Assembly: GCA_020747065.1 (NCBI GenBank)
Contig: JAGMVK010000011.1
Coordinates: forward strand, 1,240,001-1,304,000
DNA length: 64,000 nucleotides
Direction: 5' to 3'
Source: Cadophora sp. MPI-SDFR-AT-0126
Taxonomy: Eukaryota; Ascomycota; Leotiomycetes; Helotiales; Ploettnerulaceae
How positions within the stretch are numbered: position 1 is the first letter of the stretch; the number at the start of each line of letters is the position of its first letter. The notes beneath the pieces were generated by a model. That model had not been told where the DNA came from, did not search any database, and saw only the letters and a program-made list of their open reading frames with translations. The position numbers and the translations under genes were made by a program. Shown piece by piece: positions 10,713-23,945 of this stretch.

Positions 10713-11995
10713 CTTACTGGGTTCTCCGAGTATCTCGTGTGAGAGTAAGGAGAGCTAGAGAGATTGCACCTACATTTATATGTTTCTGGAGTTCTTGTCT
10801 GGCTATCCATCCAGCGATGGTAGCCTGCTGGCGACGAACCCTCCGTGCCTCATTTGAACGGGAACGGAGTTTTGCCTTTGATATACTTGCCAAGCGCCGA
10901 CGCATGGAGCGTTCTGAGCATATGCCACGCCATGCTTTCTTTGGGCGTTTTGAAGATGCAATTCAGCATTGTGCGTACTCTTCTGTCCAGTCTCACCTCG
11001 AACGGGAACGGGCCCTTTTCTACCGAGCCGAGGCAGTCACGATTCTTTGGATTCGAGGAAAAGAATCCGAACATTCCATAAGAAATTGTACTGGACAGTT
11101 CGATTTTCATCAGATTATCTACGCAGAGGTTGGATTGGACCCAATGTCCGAGCAGGTCGAGTTCTTGCGTGAGAATACAATATCTCGGGTCACGTGCGCG
11201 CCGCATTCGAGGCATTCTTGAGGATGTGTTTGTCATCCTCCCAATTATGAGATTGGGGACATTAGCTTCTATCGATAGAAGCCAATCCGCAACTTTCTTT
11301 GTATATGAGGAATCCGGCCATGATACAATAAGATAGCACCAACTTCACGCGACAATATGTGGGAAAGAATCAACGATAACCTGAGCAGATACATTAGTCT
11401 CTGACTCTTATCGGTCGCCAGCAATCGAATCGACATAAGATAGCTGTGCTGCATAGAATGCTGGATCCAGATGATCACATTCTACAACAAGAAATCGAGC
11501 TCGATAGGCTTAGCTATTTGAGTTGATCAGTCACATCGAAGCGTGATGACATAAGTTAAGCGAGCCCCTGAAACTATCACAAGCGAACATCAACAGACAC
11601 ACCGATCAATGGTAATCTCTCGATTCGCACAGAGACTTTGTATCGCATGCAGATTGTATCTCGCAATGCAAGAGACCAATCTGCTGGATTTCTTTGATTT
11701 CCAAGCCAGCAATTCTCAGACGCCGGATCAGGTACCATCGGGGAAGCTCAGGACAAAGAACCAAGACACATCACGCTAAGCGATCAAAACCTGCCGCAAA
11801 CAATTGTGCGACCCAATGCAACTAAACACACGCACGGCATCAACAAAGACACATAGATATCATAAGTTATTATGGCCATCAATTGCCCCTCCGCCTTGCA
11901 CCTTTATCCAATTTGGCACTATACATCCCAACACACGCCCACAAGACGACTCACTATCTCGGTCAATTGCGACGGGGAAAACGTTTGGTGTCAGC
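10713..11995. other. divergent intergenic region
   Basis: Shared upstream region of the DUF829 gene (minus) and the coiled-coil gene (plus). It contains two copies of CGAACGGGAACGG-like sequence near 10855 and 11010. An in-frame ATG at 11816 opens into the coiled-coil frame, but the sequence between it and 11996 looks non-coding. Confidence 0.5.
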
Positions 11996-14900
11996 ATGGC
12001 GACGCCGATCTCGCCTGTAGCATTAGAGTTTCTAGATACCGAAGACGAGATTCAGAGGATAGAAGCCCGAGCATCAACCAAAGAAGATGGCCAATCAACC
12101 GTGAAGTTTCTCCTCCAGGAGACTCGGCATGCGTATCAGATTATCGACCAACGGCAGGATGAAGTGAAGGTATTGCAGGCCAAGATCGCTCAACTCATGG
12201 AAACTACTGTTTCTGCTCCGGCTGAGACTCAGATACCTGCGGTTCTGACGGAAAATCTCACCACTGATGACAAGAAGCTGTCTGATGTGGTTGAAATATT
12301 CGTCACTATGAGACAGCAGATTGTAAACCGCCTGTCAGAAGACGGCGACGATGATCAGTTCGATGCCGATACTCTTCTCGAGGATATCGAGGACCTTGAG
12401 GCAGCTCACGCAAACTACCAGTCAAGCGTCGAATCTATCATCACCGTCCTTCAGAATGCGCAGACCGCGTCAAGTAAAACCATCGCGAGTCTCAGTAGCC
12501 AAATCAAAGCGGTCACTGAGCATGCCACGATTGTGGAGGAAGCGGCAGGGTATGCGAAGAGTGACAACAACAGTGGCAAAACATCTCATGTTAATGCTAG
12601 CCATTCCAGCCACATCCACGGCGTCAGCGACCGGGACCTAAAGGAGCTTCTTGACTTCGCCAACAAATATGCGAATGACGCTCCAACACTTGAGTCGAAC
12701 GTCCGGCAACTGATAAATATGCTGGGGCCATGTCAGGAGAACTCGAGCAGCGTTCAATGCTGTAGCGTACCAAATGAGGTCTGTTGTAGCAGTTGCGAGA
12801 TCGACTTTAGGGAATACATCAGGCTGTTTGACGAGAGCATCGAGTACGCAAGCTGTCTTCAAGACCGAATAGCCACCCTTGAATCACTTGTACGAGACGG
12901 AGGCAAGGTCTCTCCAGACCGACTAGACAACTTTGTCCAACTCACCGAAGAGATCAATAGGCTACATCGACAATTGGACGGAGCAAACTCTGACATTTCA
13001 CCTCTTAATGTTGCTCCCAAAGACGGTCTTCCGCACCACCAAGGGGCTCCTGGAGAAAGCAATGCTGACTTCACTCGCCTTTTGGCGCCGATCGCGGAGC
13101 TCGAAGCACAAAACACGACCCTAGAAGAAGAACTCGAGGATTCATTCAACCAAATTCCTGACATTGAAACGGAAAAATGGCTCATCAATAACGAGGCATA
13201 TGATCACCCCAAGATCGACAGTGAAGAGGTGGGGGATCTTCAAGAAGAAATGGATTCCTTGAGACGGCAGGTCACCTCCTTGGGACACGGCAGCCGAGAC
13301 GACATAATTCAACAGCTCGACAAAGAACTTTCAGAGTGTCGGAAGGAAAAGGAAAGGGCGACGACAGAATCATTACTTGTGCAGCATTCCCATCAACATC
13401 TTCAGGGAGACTTTGACGCGGCACAGGCAGAAGTCACTCGCCTACAGGAAGTCATTAAGGGGATGCGACAGAACCCGCCTTTCTCGGTTGATGCTGATGA
13501 GATCGCAAGACTGACAGCTGCTTTGGCTGAATGCCAAAATCAAAGAAACAAGGACGCTTTAGAGATTGTCCACTTGGATGACTTACTCGTAGAGTCCACG
13601 CAACAGCAAGAAGAACTATCACCAAATCCAGAGGTTGTCCCATCACAAGCTTCCTATGCCAACTCAGATATTGCCAGACTCAACAAGAAGTCAACAGAAG
13701 CGCTATCCAACAGTGTCAAGGCTAAGAGAGAAAACCTAGCAAGTCAAGACAGTTTTGATGAAAGTGAAGCAAATAGATCAGTACCAGATTCTAACAACAT
13801 CAATATCGCGGCGATCTCAGCAAGAGCAAACAGAGTCCCGGGACTGGAAGATAAAATCAAGGAGTCCGAGAAGACAATAGCTCTCTTGCAAGCCCGCATT
13901 GCAGGCGATCGAAATGCAGGCCATCAAGCCGAAATCGACCAACTCAACGACCGTATTCAAGAACTCACTGGCTTCCTGGAGGAGACGGAGAAAGATCTTG
14001 CAGAGCTACAAGAAGAACATGCAGAACAAACGGCAGCTTTCGAATCCCTTGCCCCGGAGATAACAACCCTCGAAGCACAACGAGACCAGGCAGAGGCTGA
14101 TCTCGAGAGGGAACTGCAAGCGGGCGGAAATAATGTGGCAGAGCTGGAAGTGAAGATCAACGAACTTCAAGAACAGCTCGATCAATGCAACAAGGCACGC
14201 AAAAAACCGGCCACAGATACAGGATCTGCTCGACTCAGGAAACAGGTCAAAGACCTAACGGCCGAAAGAGATGACTTACAAGAACAACTCGATAGCGTTG
14301 GCCAAGATCCAGAACAAGTCACAACCGTCAAGTGGCTGCGAGGCAAGCGAGCGTACCTCCAGAAAGAGCTTGAAAATGCCAAGCGCGATTTGAAAAGACG
14401 AGATAATGCAATCGCCAATGCCGAAACAGAAGTCATCAGACTCGAAAATGCTCTCTACGAGGCAGAGGAAACTGTAGAGCGTATTCGAGGCGAAAGGACG
14501 AAAGCTCGAGAGCAAAGGGACGACGCAAGGAAGCGACTGCAGGATTGTGAAACTGGTGGTAGTTCCCACGCACAGGTGGAGGCGCTTCGAGCCGAAGTCG
14601 CAGAATATAAGAGTGCGGCAGCAGCATCAGATCGGGCACAAGGCGCTTCTGAGATAGAAATGGAAAAGCTACAGAGAGCTAGAGACAAAGCGCTCACTGA
14701 AAGAGATGCTGCTCGTCGTGAGAGAGACGAGGGCAGAGGCAGATCTCCCTCAGGTATCCAGAATTTGATGAGCAGAATCGCAGAGCTGGAGAGAGAGCTA
14801 GAAAAATCCACTGAATCACAGCAAGAAGCCGAGGATCAATTCGCTGAGGAGAAGAGCGTTCTACGCAATAAGATTAGGGAGCTGGAGACATCTCTGACCA

Positions 14901-17171
14901 ACACTCAGAAGTTGTTAGACGCAAACAGACAGACGACTAGAGACACTGAGGATGAAAGTATGAGAAAGCTGGAGCATCTCAAATTACAACTTCAAAATGA
15001 AAGAGACAGCGCTCAGCGGCTACAGGAAGAGCTGATCGCAGCTCATGCTGATGGTGACCTACCTGAATCCGATAGAAACGCAGCACTCGTTAGACAATTG
15101 AATTTTGCAGGGACCAGACTTCGAGCCCGCGAACAGCTGATAAACGATATGGATAACCGACTTAGTTCTCCTGCTTCATCCAAAAATGTAGAAGCAGCAG
15201 AGCTCAGGAGACAACTGGTAGTTGCTCAAGCTGAAATTCTTCGCCTGAATGTAGACCCGACACCTGATCAGGAAGAACTGGCATTTTTGAGACAAGAGAA
15301 CGACGACCTGAACACCAGATTAGAAGACTTAGAGGATGCCAGGAGACGCCTTCGGAATGAGCAAGCTGAAACTGAGCGCTTGAGAATTTCCATCCGGGAG
15401 CTCTGTCTCAAAGTCGAGGAAGGACGATGCTGCGAGAAGGCCAGGGAAGCTAGTGGATGGAAAATTGCAGGCAATTCTGCAGATGAGTACCTCGAATCGG
15501 AGAGAGAGTCTCGGCTGGCCACAATCGCAACGCTGGAGGAAGACTTGAAAGAGAGCCACCGCGTCATTGCAAACTTATCGATTACGCTAGAGCGAAACAC
15601 TCGTGACAGTGAACGGCAAACCTCAGAAAACTTGATGAACTTAGCAGCTGCTCGAGCGCAGATCGCAAGTCTGACCACGCAGCTCGAAAACCTGTCCCCT
15701 GAAACGGACGCCCATCTATGGCAAAAGATTAACGATTGCAATAACGAGGTCGAACTCAAAGAGAAGCTGATACAAGAACAGCGAGATGACGTTGCCGACC
15801 TGCAATTGAAAGTGGAACATGCCCAGACCGAAGTGTTCAGATTGCGTGACGAGATTGCCCACTTGGAGAAGACCAATGTAGATCTGGAGAAGCAACTAAG
15901 CAATAATTTGCATGGCAAGAAGAGACGTAATGCTCAAGTCTCATCCACCATTAAGACGGAGTTTGAAAAAGATGAGGAGATTCAAGAACTCCAGGAGAAA
16001 CTTGCCAGGATGGAGGCACAACTCAAGAGTAAGAGGAGAACTAATCGTGACCCCCGAGCAAAATTCACCGAATATGGCGATGATGACGAACTCGAAGAGA
16101 CAATGGTAGAGAATCAACGACTGAGAGATCTCCGGGACAAGGAACGAAAGGCACTTGTAACCAAGAACAGGACGTTGCGTGAGCAGCTGAAGGTGGCGGA
16201 GTCAAAGGTTGCCGAGATGACTACTTTCATCGACGAAGATCTCCAGAATGAATCCGGGCTAGGTGATGATGCCGCGCTGAGAAGATTGATCGCTACCCTC
16301 AAAGAACACAACAAGAGACTTCAGAAAGAGTTGGATGATTGGAAGAACAATGACATTCTGAAGGATCGCCAAAGCCAGATCGCGAAACTCGGGCTCGAGA
16401 TTGAAGATCTCCATTTTAAGCTTGCCTCCAAGGAAGCAACTCAAGATGCGTCAAGTGGTCAAATACAATCCTCACAGATGTCAACTGACGAGAAGAACGG
16501 CTACATTGAAGAAAGCGAGACATGGCAACAACGAGTCGTCGAACTCGAAGAAATGATCGAAGCGCTCAAAGAGGAAATCGTTAGCCTGGAGGAAGAGAAC
16601 ATTAGACTCGCAGAAGATCTGAAGATTAAGGTAGACTTTCTCGATAAAGTGATGAATACGGTAGACAATTTCAAGGAAGAAGTTCAAGCGATAGAGAAGG
16701 GAGAGGTGGATCCAGACCAGCCATACGGCAACGCATCAGAAGCCAGCACCGAGATCATCACCGAGCGTCCACGCGCTGATAGGGATGCCCTTCCTCCAGC
16801 AGAGGAGCGACGTCAGTCGCGAGAATTTGTACGCCGACCAACTGCCAGCAGTATTCGAAGAAGGTCCAGCCGACAAGGTGAGTTGTGTTCACAAGCTGAC
16901 CCGCAATATGGGCCAGACTAACATGACAACAGCAGCTGAGGACAAGCTCGGTACAACGCAAGGTAAGCGAGCTTCAGGGCTGGTGCCTGCAACCACAGAT
17001 CCAGAGCCAGAACCAAAAACCAGGCGCAGTAGAAGAACTTTGAGGAGTATTCCAGAGGAGCCTGCAGAGCCAGAGAAGCGCACTACTAGATCATCAAAGC
17101 GCAAGACGTTGACAACTGAGACAAGTGCAAAGCAGCCAAAGGCTCCCGCTAAGAAGCGAAAGCTCAGGTAA
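11996..17171 (+). CDS. giant coiled-coil protein with basic, nuclear-signal-like C-terminus
   Basis: Exon 1 (11996-16877) and exon 2 (16933-17171) encode 1706 aa. The start MATPISPVALEFLD has a purine at -3; an in-frame ATG at 11816 would add 60 non-conserved-looking residues. Heptad-rich Glu/Leu/Gln/Arg coiled coil runs through most of the length. One Cys-rich interruption occurs at about residues 243-300 (CQENSSSVQCC, EVCCSSCEIDF). The last 80 residues are basic (RRSRRTLR, SSKRKTL, PAKKRKLR) and resemble nuclear localisation signals or an AT-rich-DNA tail. The intron has a clear GTGAGT donor, a CTAAC branch site and a tandem CAGCAG acceptor. Similar domain-poor proteins are called myosin-like or M-repeat proteins, but orthology cannot be read from coiled coil. 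A nuclear or spindle scaffold is a guess. Confidence 0.85.
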
Positions 17172-18541
17172 TTCGACAAACAAGCTTGTTCATGGAGAGA
17201 ATGTGGAGCTTGTGAAGTATGGAGGTATGCTGTCTTATCTAGACTTCCTTCTGAGAAGTGGTCAGAACTGGATTTGCGCGTCAAAATGAGACTTGTTGTA
17301 TTCTAGGAGTTGAAAGTTCCGATGTTTGCTAGTGTAGTTATGCAATGATTCGAAAACATGATGCAGAGGGATCTCTATCCCTACAATTAAAATTCCAAGT
17401 GCCTCTGACAGTATTGACTGATACTAGCCAATGTGGTCCCATCCTGGATGTCAAATCTTGATGTGTACCGTGTTGTTCACCCAGACAGCAGCTCAACGTT
17501 GTCGACTGATGCTCTTCAGACTATGACTTGCTGCAACGTCGCACGTGTGCTCCCCAAAACTCCTCAAACTATCCAAACTTCCAGGGACATTATACTCTCC
17601 CGCGCCGGTGATCGATCCAGAACCCCCATCCTCTCTCCTCACCATTTTGTATCTCCTCAGCATCCATCTCCCCCTACTTATTACTAGTAAGCACCATACG
17701 CAAGACCGTTCTGGCAGGCTACGCAGACTTTGTGTCTACACATCATGCAGCGATTAAGATAGTTCTCGTTGCTGCACTGCTCACTGTTAGCTATTTGCCC
17801 TTACTCTTGCTCGCACCAATTTGGTACCTACAATGCAACAACACCACATCTTGATTTTGATTCCCGAGGGTTCGCTTGGTTCACTGATGCCTTTATGTGT
17901 GTAGGCGTAGATAGATATGCTCTGTATCGGTGGTTGCTTGTAGTGATGAGGGAGGGCAATGTTCAGCAGAAAAGCTGCTGCTTATATATCCCGAAATCAT
18001 GATAGTTGAATGGCCTGGTTGAAAATAGAATGATATTTGAATAAGATGGGATATCTGTTGTCCTTGGTAAAAGTATAGGCTCCCCTTCGAACATATACAT
18101 GATGCACCTGAGCCAATTAACTTTCCAGTGGTCGTTGCTCCATAACATGTGTCTGGATAATCAGCGAACACACCCATCTCATAATTCAAATGTGAATCCA
18201 AACCCATATGGCCGGCTGTGAATCCTAAGAGGCCTTCACAGAAGGTTTCTCAGGTACACAATCACACCGCTTGTGAACTCGGTGTGAAGCGGAATCTCAT
18301 AAGTGTTTCACTGAACCAAAATGTCATAGCACTACGTCACAAAGCACCGCCATAAAGAAAATCAGAAAAGGCTGTTGTATTACTACAGTTAATGTGCCGG
18401 GAACAACTAAACCAGTGAAGTAAGTAACAAGCGCACGAGAAGGTAAAGCAAAAACGACCAAGCCTGATGACTTCCATACACCAAGTGTAGAAAATCCGAA
18501 ATCTTATGTTAGCATCCTAGTAGGTGACCAGAATCCCAGGC
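17172..18541. other. convergent intergenic region
   Basis: About 1.4 kb between the ends of the coiled-coil gene and the BBP gene. It includes a perfect 8-bp inverted repeat at 18262-18287. No gene was recognised. Confidence 0.45.
18262..18287. repeat. short inverted repeat (8-bp arms)
   Basis: TCACACCG and its reverse complement CGGTGTGA are separated by 10 nt, downstream of the BBP stop codon. It may be a hairpin in the BBP 3' region or chance. Confidence 0.6.
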
Positions 18542-20754
18542 CTAATTTCCGGGTGGTGGAGGAGGAGCGTCGCTTGGAGGAGGTGGAGGTGGAGCACCAC
18601 CTGGTGGGGGTGGTGGAATGCTTGAGGTTGGAGGAGGTGGAGGAGGGCTTCCTGCAAACTGTTGAAGCAGAGCACTCAGACCAGCACCACTCAATCCAGG
18701 AGGAGCAGCGAGCCCAGGTGGAGCACCCATAGCTTGCTGGGGAGGATAGCCACCGCTGTAACCTGGAGCAGCGTAACCACCGTAGCCAGCCGCGGGAGGA
18801 GGATAAGCCGGAGCTGCTTGTGCCCAAGGTGCAGGATTGCCACCAGCCGCGGGAGGAGCATTGTAGCCCTGTTGACCGCCACCGTAATAAGAGTCGCCAC
18901 CGCGGTTGTCATTTCCACGAGGACGATCTCTTGCCCATGGTGCGGCACCTCCTGATGGTGCAGAATCACGAGAGTCGAATCCTCTGTCATCTCCTCGTTT
19001 CTGCCATGGAGCTGCAGCACCAGTGGGTCCACGCTGCCAAGGCTTGACATCGTCTTGAGGAGGTTGATCATAATTTCCACCTGGGCCAGCTTCGATACGT
19101 CGGGGGCCATCTGCGGCAGGTGCACCAGAAAGTTCGTTCATAAGTGACTGCAAAATGTGAGCTGTGCCTTGAATTTTTGGAATTAGATTGCTTACCTCGT
19201 ACTCCCGGTCAACCGCATCTCCTGCACCAATACGACCAACTCCGGCGGCAGGAGGACCACCAGGGCCATCATTGCGCCAATTAGCACCACGTTGTCTGAA
19301 TCCAGTCAGCATTCTCCTCATTCTAGTGTATCGATAATAGGCATACCGGTCAGGGCAATCTCTAGCCATGTGGCCTGCGTTACCACACACACGACAGATG
19401 ATGTTGGCGGTAAAGTTACGTTGTTCTGGGCAGTCGTATTTCCGATGGCCAATTTGACCACAATTCTGGCATGCTTGATTCTCATCGTCACGAAGAGTAC
19501 CGTTGAGCGCTGCAAGCTCACGAAGTTGGTTGCGCTTGAGCTCATTTTGGCCTTCAGGGATAGAAGCGGCCTAGATGTGTAAGCCATTTATTAATATCTG
19601 GAGAATGGAGGGACTTACAGTCTCAATGATGTTGTGAATCAGCTTTTTTGCCTTGTTGACCTTCTCCTCAGTATCTGCCATGATCAAACAATGGAGATCT
19701 TCCTCCTGGTTGCTGGTGTGAGCGGCGTCGGAACGACCCTTTCCTTCCTTGACGGATCCTTTTCCACGGATAGCAATTTTGGCCTGGGATTCTGTTTCCA
19801 TTTTCTTCAATGTATTGCCACGAGGTCCGATAAGTAAGCCAACTTTAGTAAAGCGCAAGCTAAGTGTTAGTGTATGGTCAAAAGCTAAGAGCAACATGTA
19901 GTGAGTGACGGGTTAGTGATGACAGTGCGTTGCATTCTCAAATGCCCCGCACGATCACACAATAATGAAAGGGATGGGAGTAAGTGGGGTTGAATAAAAC
20001 AGAAGTTAGAAAGGTTAGAGGGTTAGCAATCATACTGAAGTTAATTTCTGGGTAGTCATTGACCGGGACGTAGACTTTCTCCTGTGTCTTAGTAGGACGA
20101 CGGTAATCCTGTGGTGGATGGTAGTTAGGAATGACTTTCATAGCCTTCTCAATCAGCTTGTGGCGCTCGTCTTCGAGACGCTTTCTGTATCGGTATTCTC
20201 GAGTATTGACACGACGACCGAAGTTATCGTATTGGGGAGGAGGAGAAGGAGATCTGTGCCAGCATTTGTTAGCCTCGATCATTCTTGGAGGAAGGGGGTT
20301 GAGAACATACCTGTCACCAGCGGCTGGGACGACATCATCAATCCTAAGCTTCTGGCTGATCTCTTCAATGCGTAAATGCAGAGTATATGCCTCCAATTGT
20401 TCGCTGGTCATGTTGGCCATGATAGCAGTCGGAAGTCCCATGAGGCCGGCAGCCTTATTCTCCGTGGCGTCACCCCAACGATTTCTCTTCTTGCGACGTC
20501 GAGTTCCATCTGCATTAGGTTCCTCTAAACATCATGGTTAGTATCATCATGGGCAACAGAATGCAGAGCGACATACCTCTTACTGGGCTGCGACCACGCT
20601 TGAACCCTCCATCAGAGTTGCCGTTCGAGGGCGCGGAGGGATGGTAACCATTGTCGTCGCGAGAGGGGGATGCGCTATCTCCAGCATTGAATCTGCGCTT
20701 GTTTCCCAAGGGGATATTGTTCGAACCAGTGCTTCCTTGCTGTCTCCAAGCCAT
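18542..20754 (-). CDS. branchpoint-bridging protein (BBP/SF1/Msl5)
   Basis: Seven exons on the minus strand (20754-20577, 20524-20311, 20253-20036, 19842-19619, 19570-19347, 19295-19196, 19147-18542) encode 587 aa. In order: an N-terminal Ser/Gly-rich part with [18 protein letters not shown], the conserved U2AF-binding type motif; the helix-hairpin SF1 domain with SPSPPP; a KH/QUA2 domain with the [15 protein letters not shown] loop; two CCHC zinc knuckles ([14 protein letters not shown] and [14 protein letters not shown]); and a long Gly/Pro-rich tail with polyproline. The family recognises the intron branch-site sequence in early spliceosome assembly with U2AF, in the nucleus. All introns are GT-AG with GTATGT/GTAAGT-like donors. 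Confidence 0.95.
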
Positions 20755-21003
20755 CTTGTGCGGTGTCGGTGATTTGTTCGAAGTGGTTTTGGGGATGGGG
20801 GGATGATGAAGTCGGAAGATGAAAGTTGCCTCGTCGACAATTATCCTGATTTGGCTTAGAGCCAGCTAGGGACTTCTTGGCGCGAGGCTAGCTGTGACCC
20901 ATATCACGTCATGTGACAATTGACCGTTTGCCCACAACTTCGCCTCGGACTTTTGGCTTCCAAACAAACAAGAAATCTTATCTGCATAATGCTTCCTACA
21001 TTA

Positions 21004-22990
21004 CTAAGACTTTGACAAATCTTTGCTGACATTTGTCCTTCCAATTTTCCGTTTCTTTTCATATGCAATCCATCGTTGCACGAGCCAAAATCGCTGTACC
21101 ATGAGCGTCCCCAGACCAAAGTCTTGCAAGGCAATCGCCATCCCAGCCACAGCCATCTTTCTTCTCAGCCACCTAGCTCTCTCAGCTGATACAGGCGTCG
21201 CATTCCTCATCTTCTCACCGGCAGGGCAAGCAACGAGCAAGATCCAATACCAGATCCCAGGTATGTCGTTCCAAACCGAATCTGGAATCAAGGCAAGAAT
21301 GGAGTGATATTCTTCGTGCAGTGAAGGTGAAAACGAGGCGGACAGTGGTGTTTTATCTTTGATGGAGCTGGTGTACACTTTGGCTACAAGGTGTACTATG
21401 TGAGTAATAGCGTTTGACGCTTGAGATAGTGTCATTAAAGGGTGGATATCCAGAGAATCTAAACGCTTGTAAAGCCCTGACGATGTGAGCTTTCCAGCTA
21501 ATTTCAGCTACGATCAAGATAACGTCCACTTACAGTCAGCAGTGGCTCTAATCTTGATAAGCTGTTCCGCTTCATTCCCGGCATCGAGTAGTGAGAGTGT
21601 CAGAAATCTGATATCGTCCAAAATCTTGGCGGCCAAATCGTCCAGTCCTGACTCCGAGGTGATGTCTGAAAAGTGCTTCGGATGATCCACTAAAGGAGAG
21701 CATAATAGTGAACTATGAGAAGAAGAGACTTTCACGGTTCGATAAGTCCCTTCTTCGGTGGTCTGGAGAAAGACATCTTGTTCCATGTAGCAAGCTAACT
21801 GATAATCCGTACTGAATAATCATATTCTGATTAGACCTTGTATTTGGACTAGAAAGAGTTCGATCAACATACACGATGAGAGCTTGCTGTAAAACTGGGT
21901 CTTCGAGAGCGACGAGTCCTCCTTTTAGATTGACCATCTGCTTCAATCCCTTCAAATGGGCCCACAAATTATCGATATCTCCCCAGAGGAGCTTTCATCC
22001 GTCAGTATTTAATACATAGAGCCTGCAGGGGGGATTTACCTCTGTCGTCACCAATGGGAATATAGCCCTGATGGCAGCATTGCCCACGAGTGAGAAGTCA
22101 TTGTCGAGGAACTCGTTGAACAGACCCAGGACCTTGGCCTTGACTACTATCGTCTCAGACTTTCTCTTGACATCGTTATTATTCGTTGCCGACTGCTCTG
22201 CAGAAGCCATCAGAATGGCAATGTGAGGCATAATATGGGACTGCAACATCCAAGGGAGGATTTCTTGCAGAAACATCTGTGGTGTATGGCTACCATCAAT
22301 GGATGTCATGTTTGAAATCACTCTCTGATGGACTGACAGAAATTAGACCATCGGTAATCCAGCGTTTGGTCTGACTTACAACAGTGAAATAACTCAGCAT
22401 TACGAAGAGTCGGATCAATAGGGACATTGGTGAGACTGCTGTTGACTGCAGTGATCACCCCACCTATCACCAGGGATGGGGGATACGGCTTTTGTTTTGC
22501 ATCACCATAACCATACTTGGCTTTTCCCGTTCGTGAATGGCATATTGTGCTGTCAGAAGCCTTTGGATTTGGTGTTAAAAGTTCTGGGTAATTGACCAGG
22601 GTGGCATGCGAGGCTGGTCGATGTTCTCTTTGGCCATTGCTACTTTGTTCTGACCGATCTGGGAAAGAAGTAGATTTCAACGACCCAACATCACGTTGTG
22701 GCTTCACACTATTCGAACGTTGAGGGTTACCCTCTCCCAAATGAGCGGCTTCATCCACATAGCATTGAACGGGAGGATATCGTCGCAGGCAATGTTCACA
22801 GGGGCCATGGTCTCTTGGCTTGCACTTCGACAGTATTAATTCTTGTTCTACTCTTCAGCACCCAGTTGGACCTACTGACCTTCTGCTTTCGACGTCTACA
22901 CTCGGTACACGATATCTGAGGGCGTCTCCTTCTTCTAGGGACCTTGGCGCTTGGTGTGATTGTCCCGTCCGGCATCGTTCTAGTCAACAT
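21004..22990 (-). CDS. Zn2Cys6 fungal transcription factor
   Basis: Six exons (22990-22880, 22824-22380, 22332-22040, 21991-21873, 21811-21534, 21476-21004) encode 572 aa. The N-terminal binuclear zinc cluster is split by the first intron: C28, C31, C38, C46, C49 and C58, in the pattern CTEC-RRRKQK-C-x7-CEHC-x8-C, preceded by a basic RRRRRP stretch. The rest has the helical layout of fungal regulatory domains (LLWGDIDNLWAHLKGLKQMVNLKGG, IVTDYQLACYM, WLYKRLDSLDIHPLM). The target genes cannot be told. It lies in tandem 250 nt upstream of the BBP gene, with no metabolic cluster beside it. The DNA-binding call is firm; the regulatory role is inferred. Confidence 0.88.
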
Positions 22991-23945
22991 ACATCCACAA
23001 GAGGCAAGTATGAAACCCGAGACACTGATACGTGGATGTTGATGGCATCGTGGTGCTTCAGGTCATCAATGATATGCGGTATCGACATCGAGAGATATGA
23101 AGCTGAAAGCTCAAGTCTGGGCAGAGGGGCTGGCCAATAACGTTCAGAAACATCAGCCAAATCCGAAAGAGGGGCTTCCAACTGATGCGCTAAGCGAGAT
23201 TCTCACGAAATTCTATGAATTGCTCCTCAATATGCACAAAAGCGGTTGGTATGGAGCTACCATGATAGGGTCAACCATCCCGAATTCTCTGGGGATGTTT
23301 CGCGTACAATAGCCGTACGAAGATTCAGCCGCATTATTAGGTAAATTCGAATCTGGCAGAGGATTTTAAAAGCGAGTACAGTACATTTCCCAGAAACAAA
23401 GACCAACCAGAAGGAGCGCTTTCGATTTGCTGAGGACTCGGCTCGAGACTCGGATTTTCTAGCACCGCATCGCATGCCTTGTCCAAATGTAACCGAAATA
23501 TGGCGTTGCGTGAGGTCGGAGTAAGACATAAGCCTCTCTGTGACATTGCCAAGATTTCTTATCAAATAAAATTCGTGCTTTCGGAACGGCTTTGGGAGCC
23601 TTCGTAGAGTAATTTAGTGGCCTCCCACAGATATACTCTGACAGGACATGTACAGAATAACGGTTTGTAATTGTGCCGTGCTTGCTACAAGGTAAAGTGG
23701 TCGATTACCAAGCATCGGCTATCTCGTGGATCAATTTATCCGCTCTTATTCGTGCTTTACACCACAACCCCGCGGTAGTGAGGTCACAGGTGGGAGAGGT
23801 GGGGTACAACAACTCACTCAAATCCTACGAACAGCTTCGGTGGAATTTCTACGAAGTATATAAAAAGAGCATCCCATTCCTTCCTCTCGACAATTTGTTC
23901 TTATACATGTCCAGTCGCATCTCACAAATCTCAAATCAGATCACC
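22991..23945. other. divergent intergenic region (regulator / GST)
   Basis: Upstream region of the Zn2Cys6 gene and the GST gene. No coding region was recognised; a TATA-like box for the GST lies at 23857. Confidence 0.5.
23857..23866 (+). promoter_or_regulatory. TATA-like element of GST gene
   Basis: TATATAAAAA lies 80 nt upstream of the chosen GST start at 23946. Confidence 0.5.

Noticed and set aside
11816..11995. In-frame N-terminal extension of the coiled-coil protein from ATG 11816
   Set aside because: The 60 extra residues are Thr/His/Pro-rich and UTR-like; ATG 11996 has a better context and starts a protein-like sequence.
13957..15918. Several Ser/Cys-rich minus-strand ORFs inside the coiled-coil gene
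   Set aside because: Antisense of Glu/Leu/Gln/Arg codons always gives Ser/Leu/Phe/Cys-rich frames; they are shadows.
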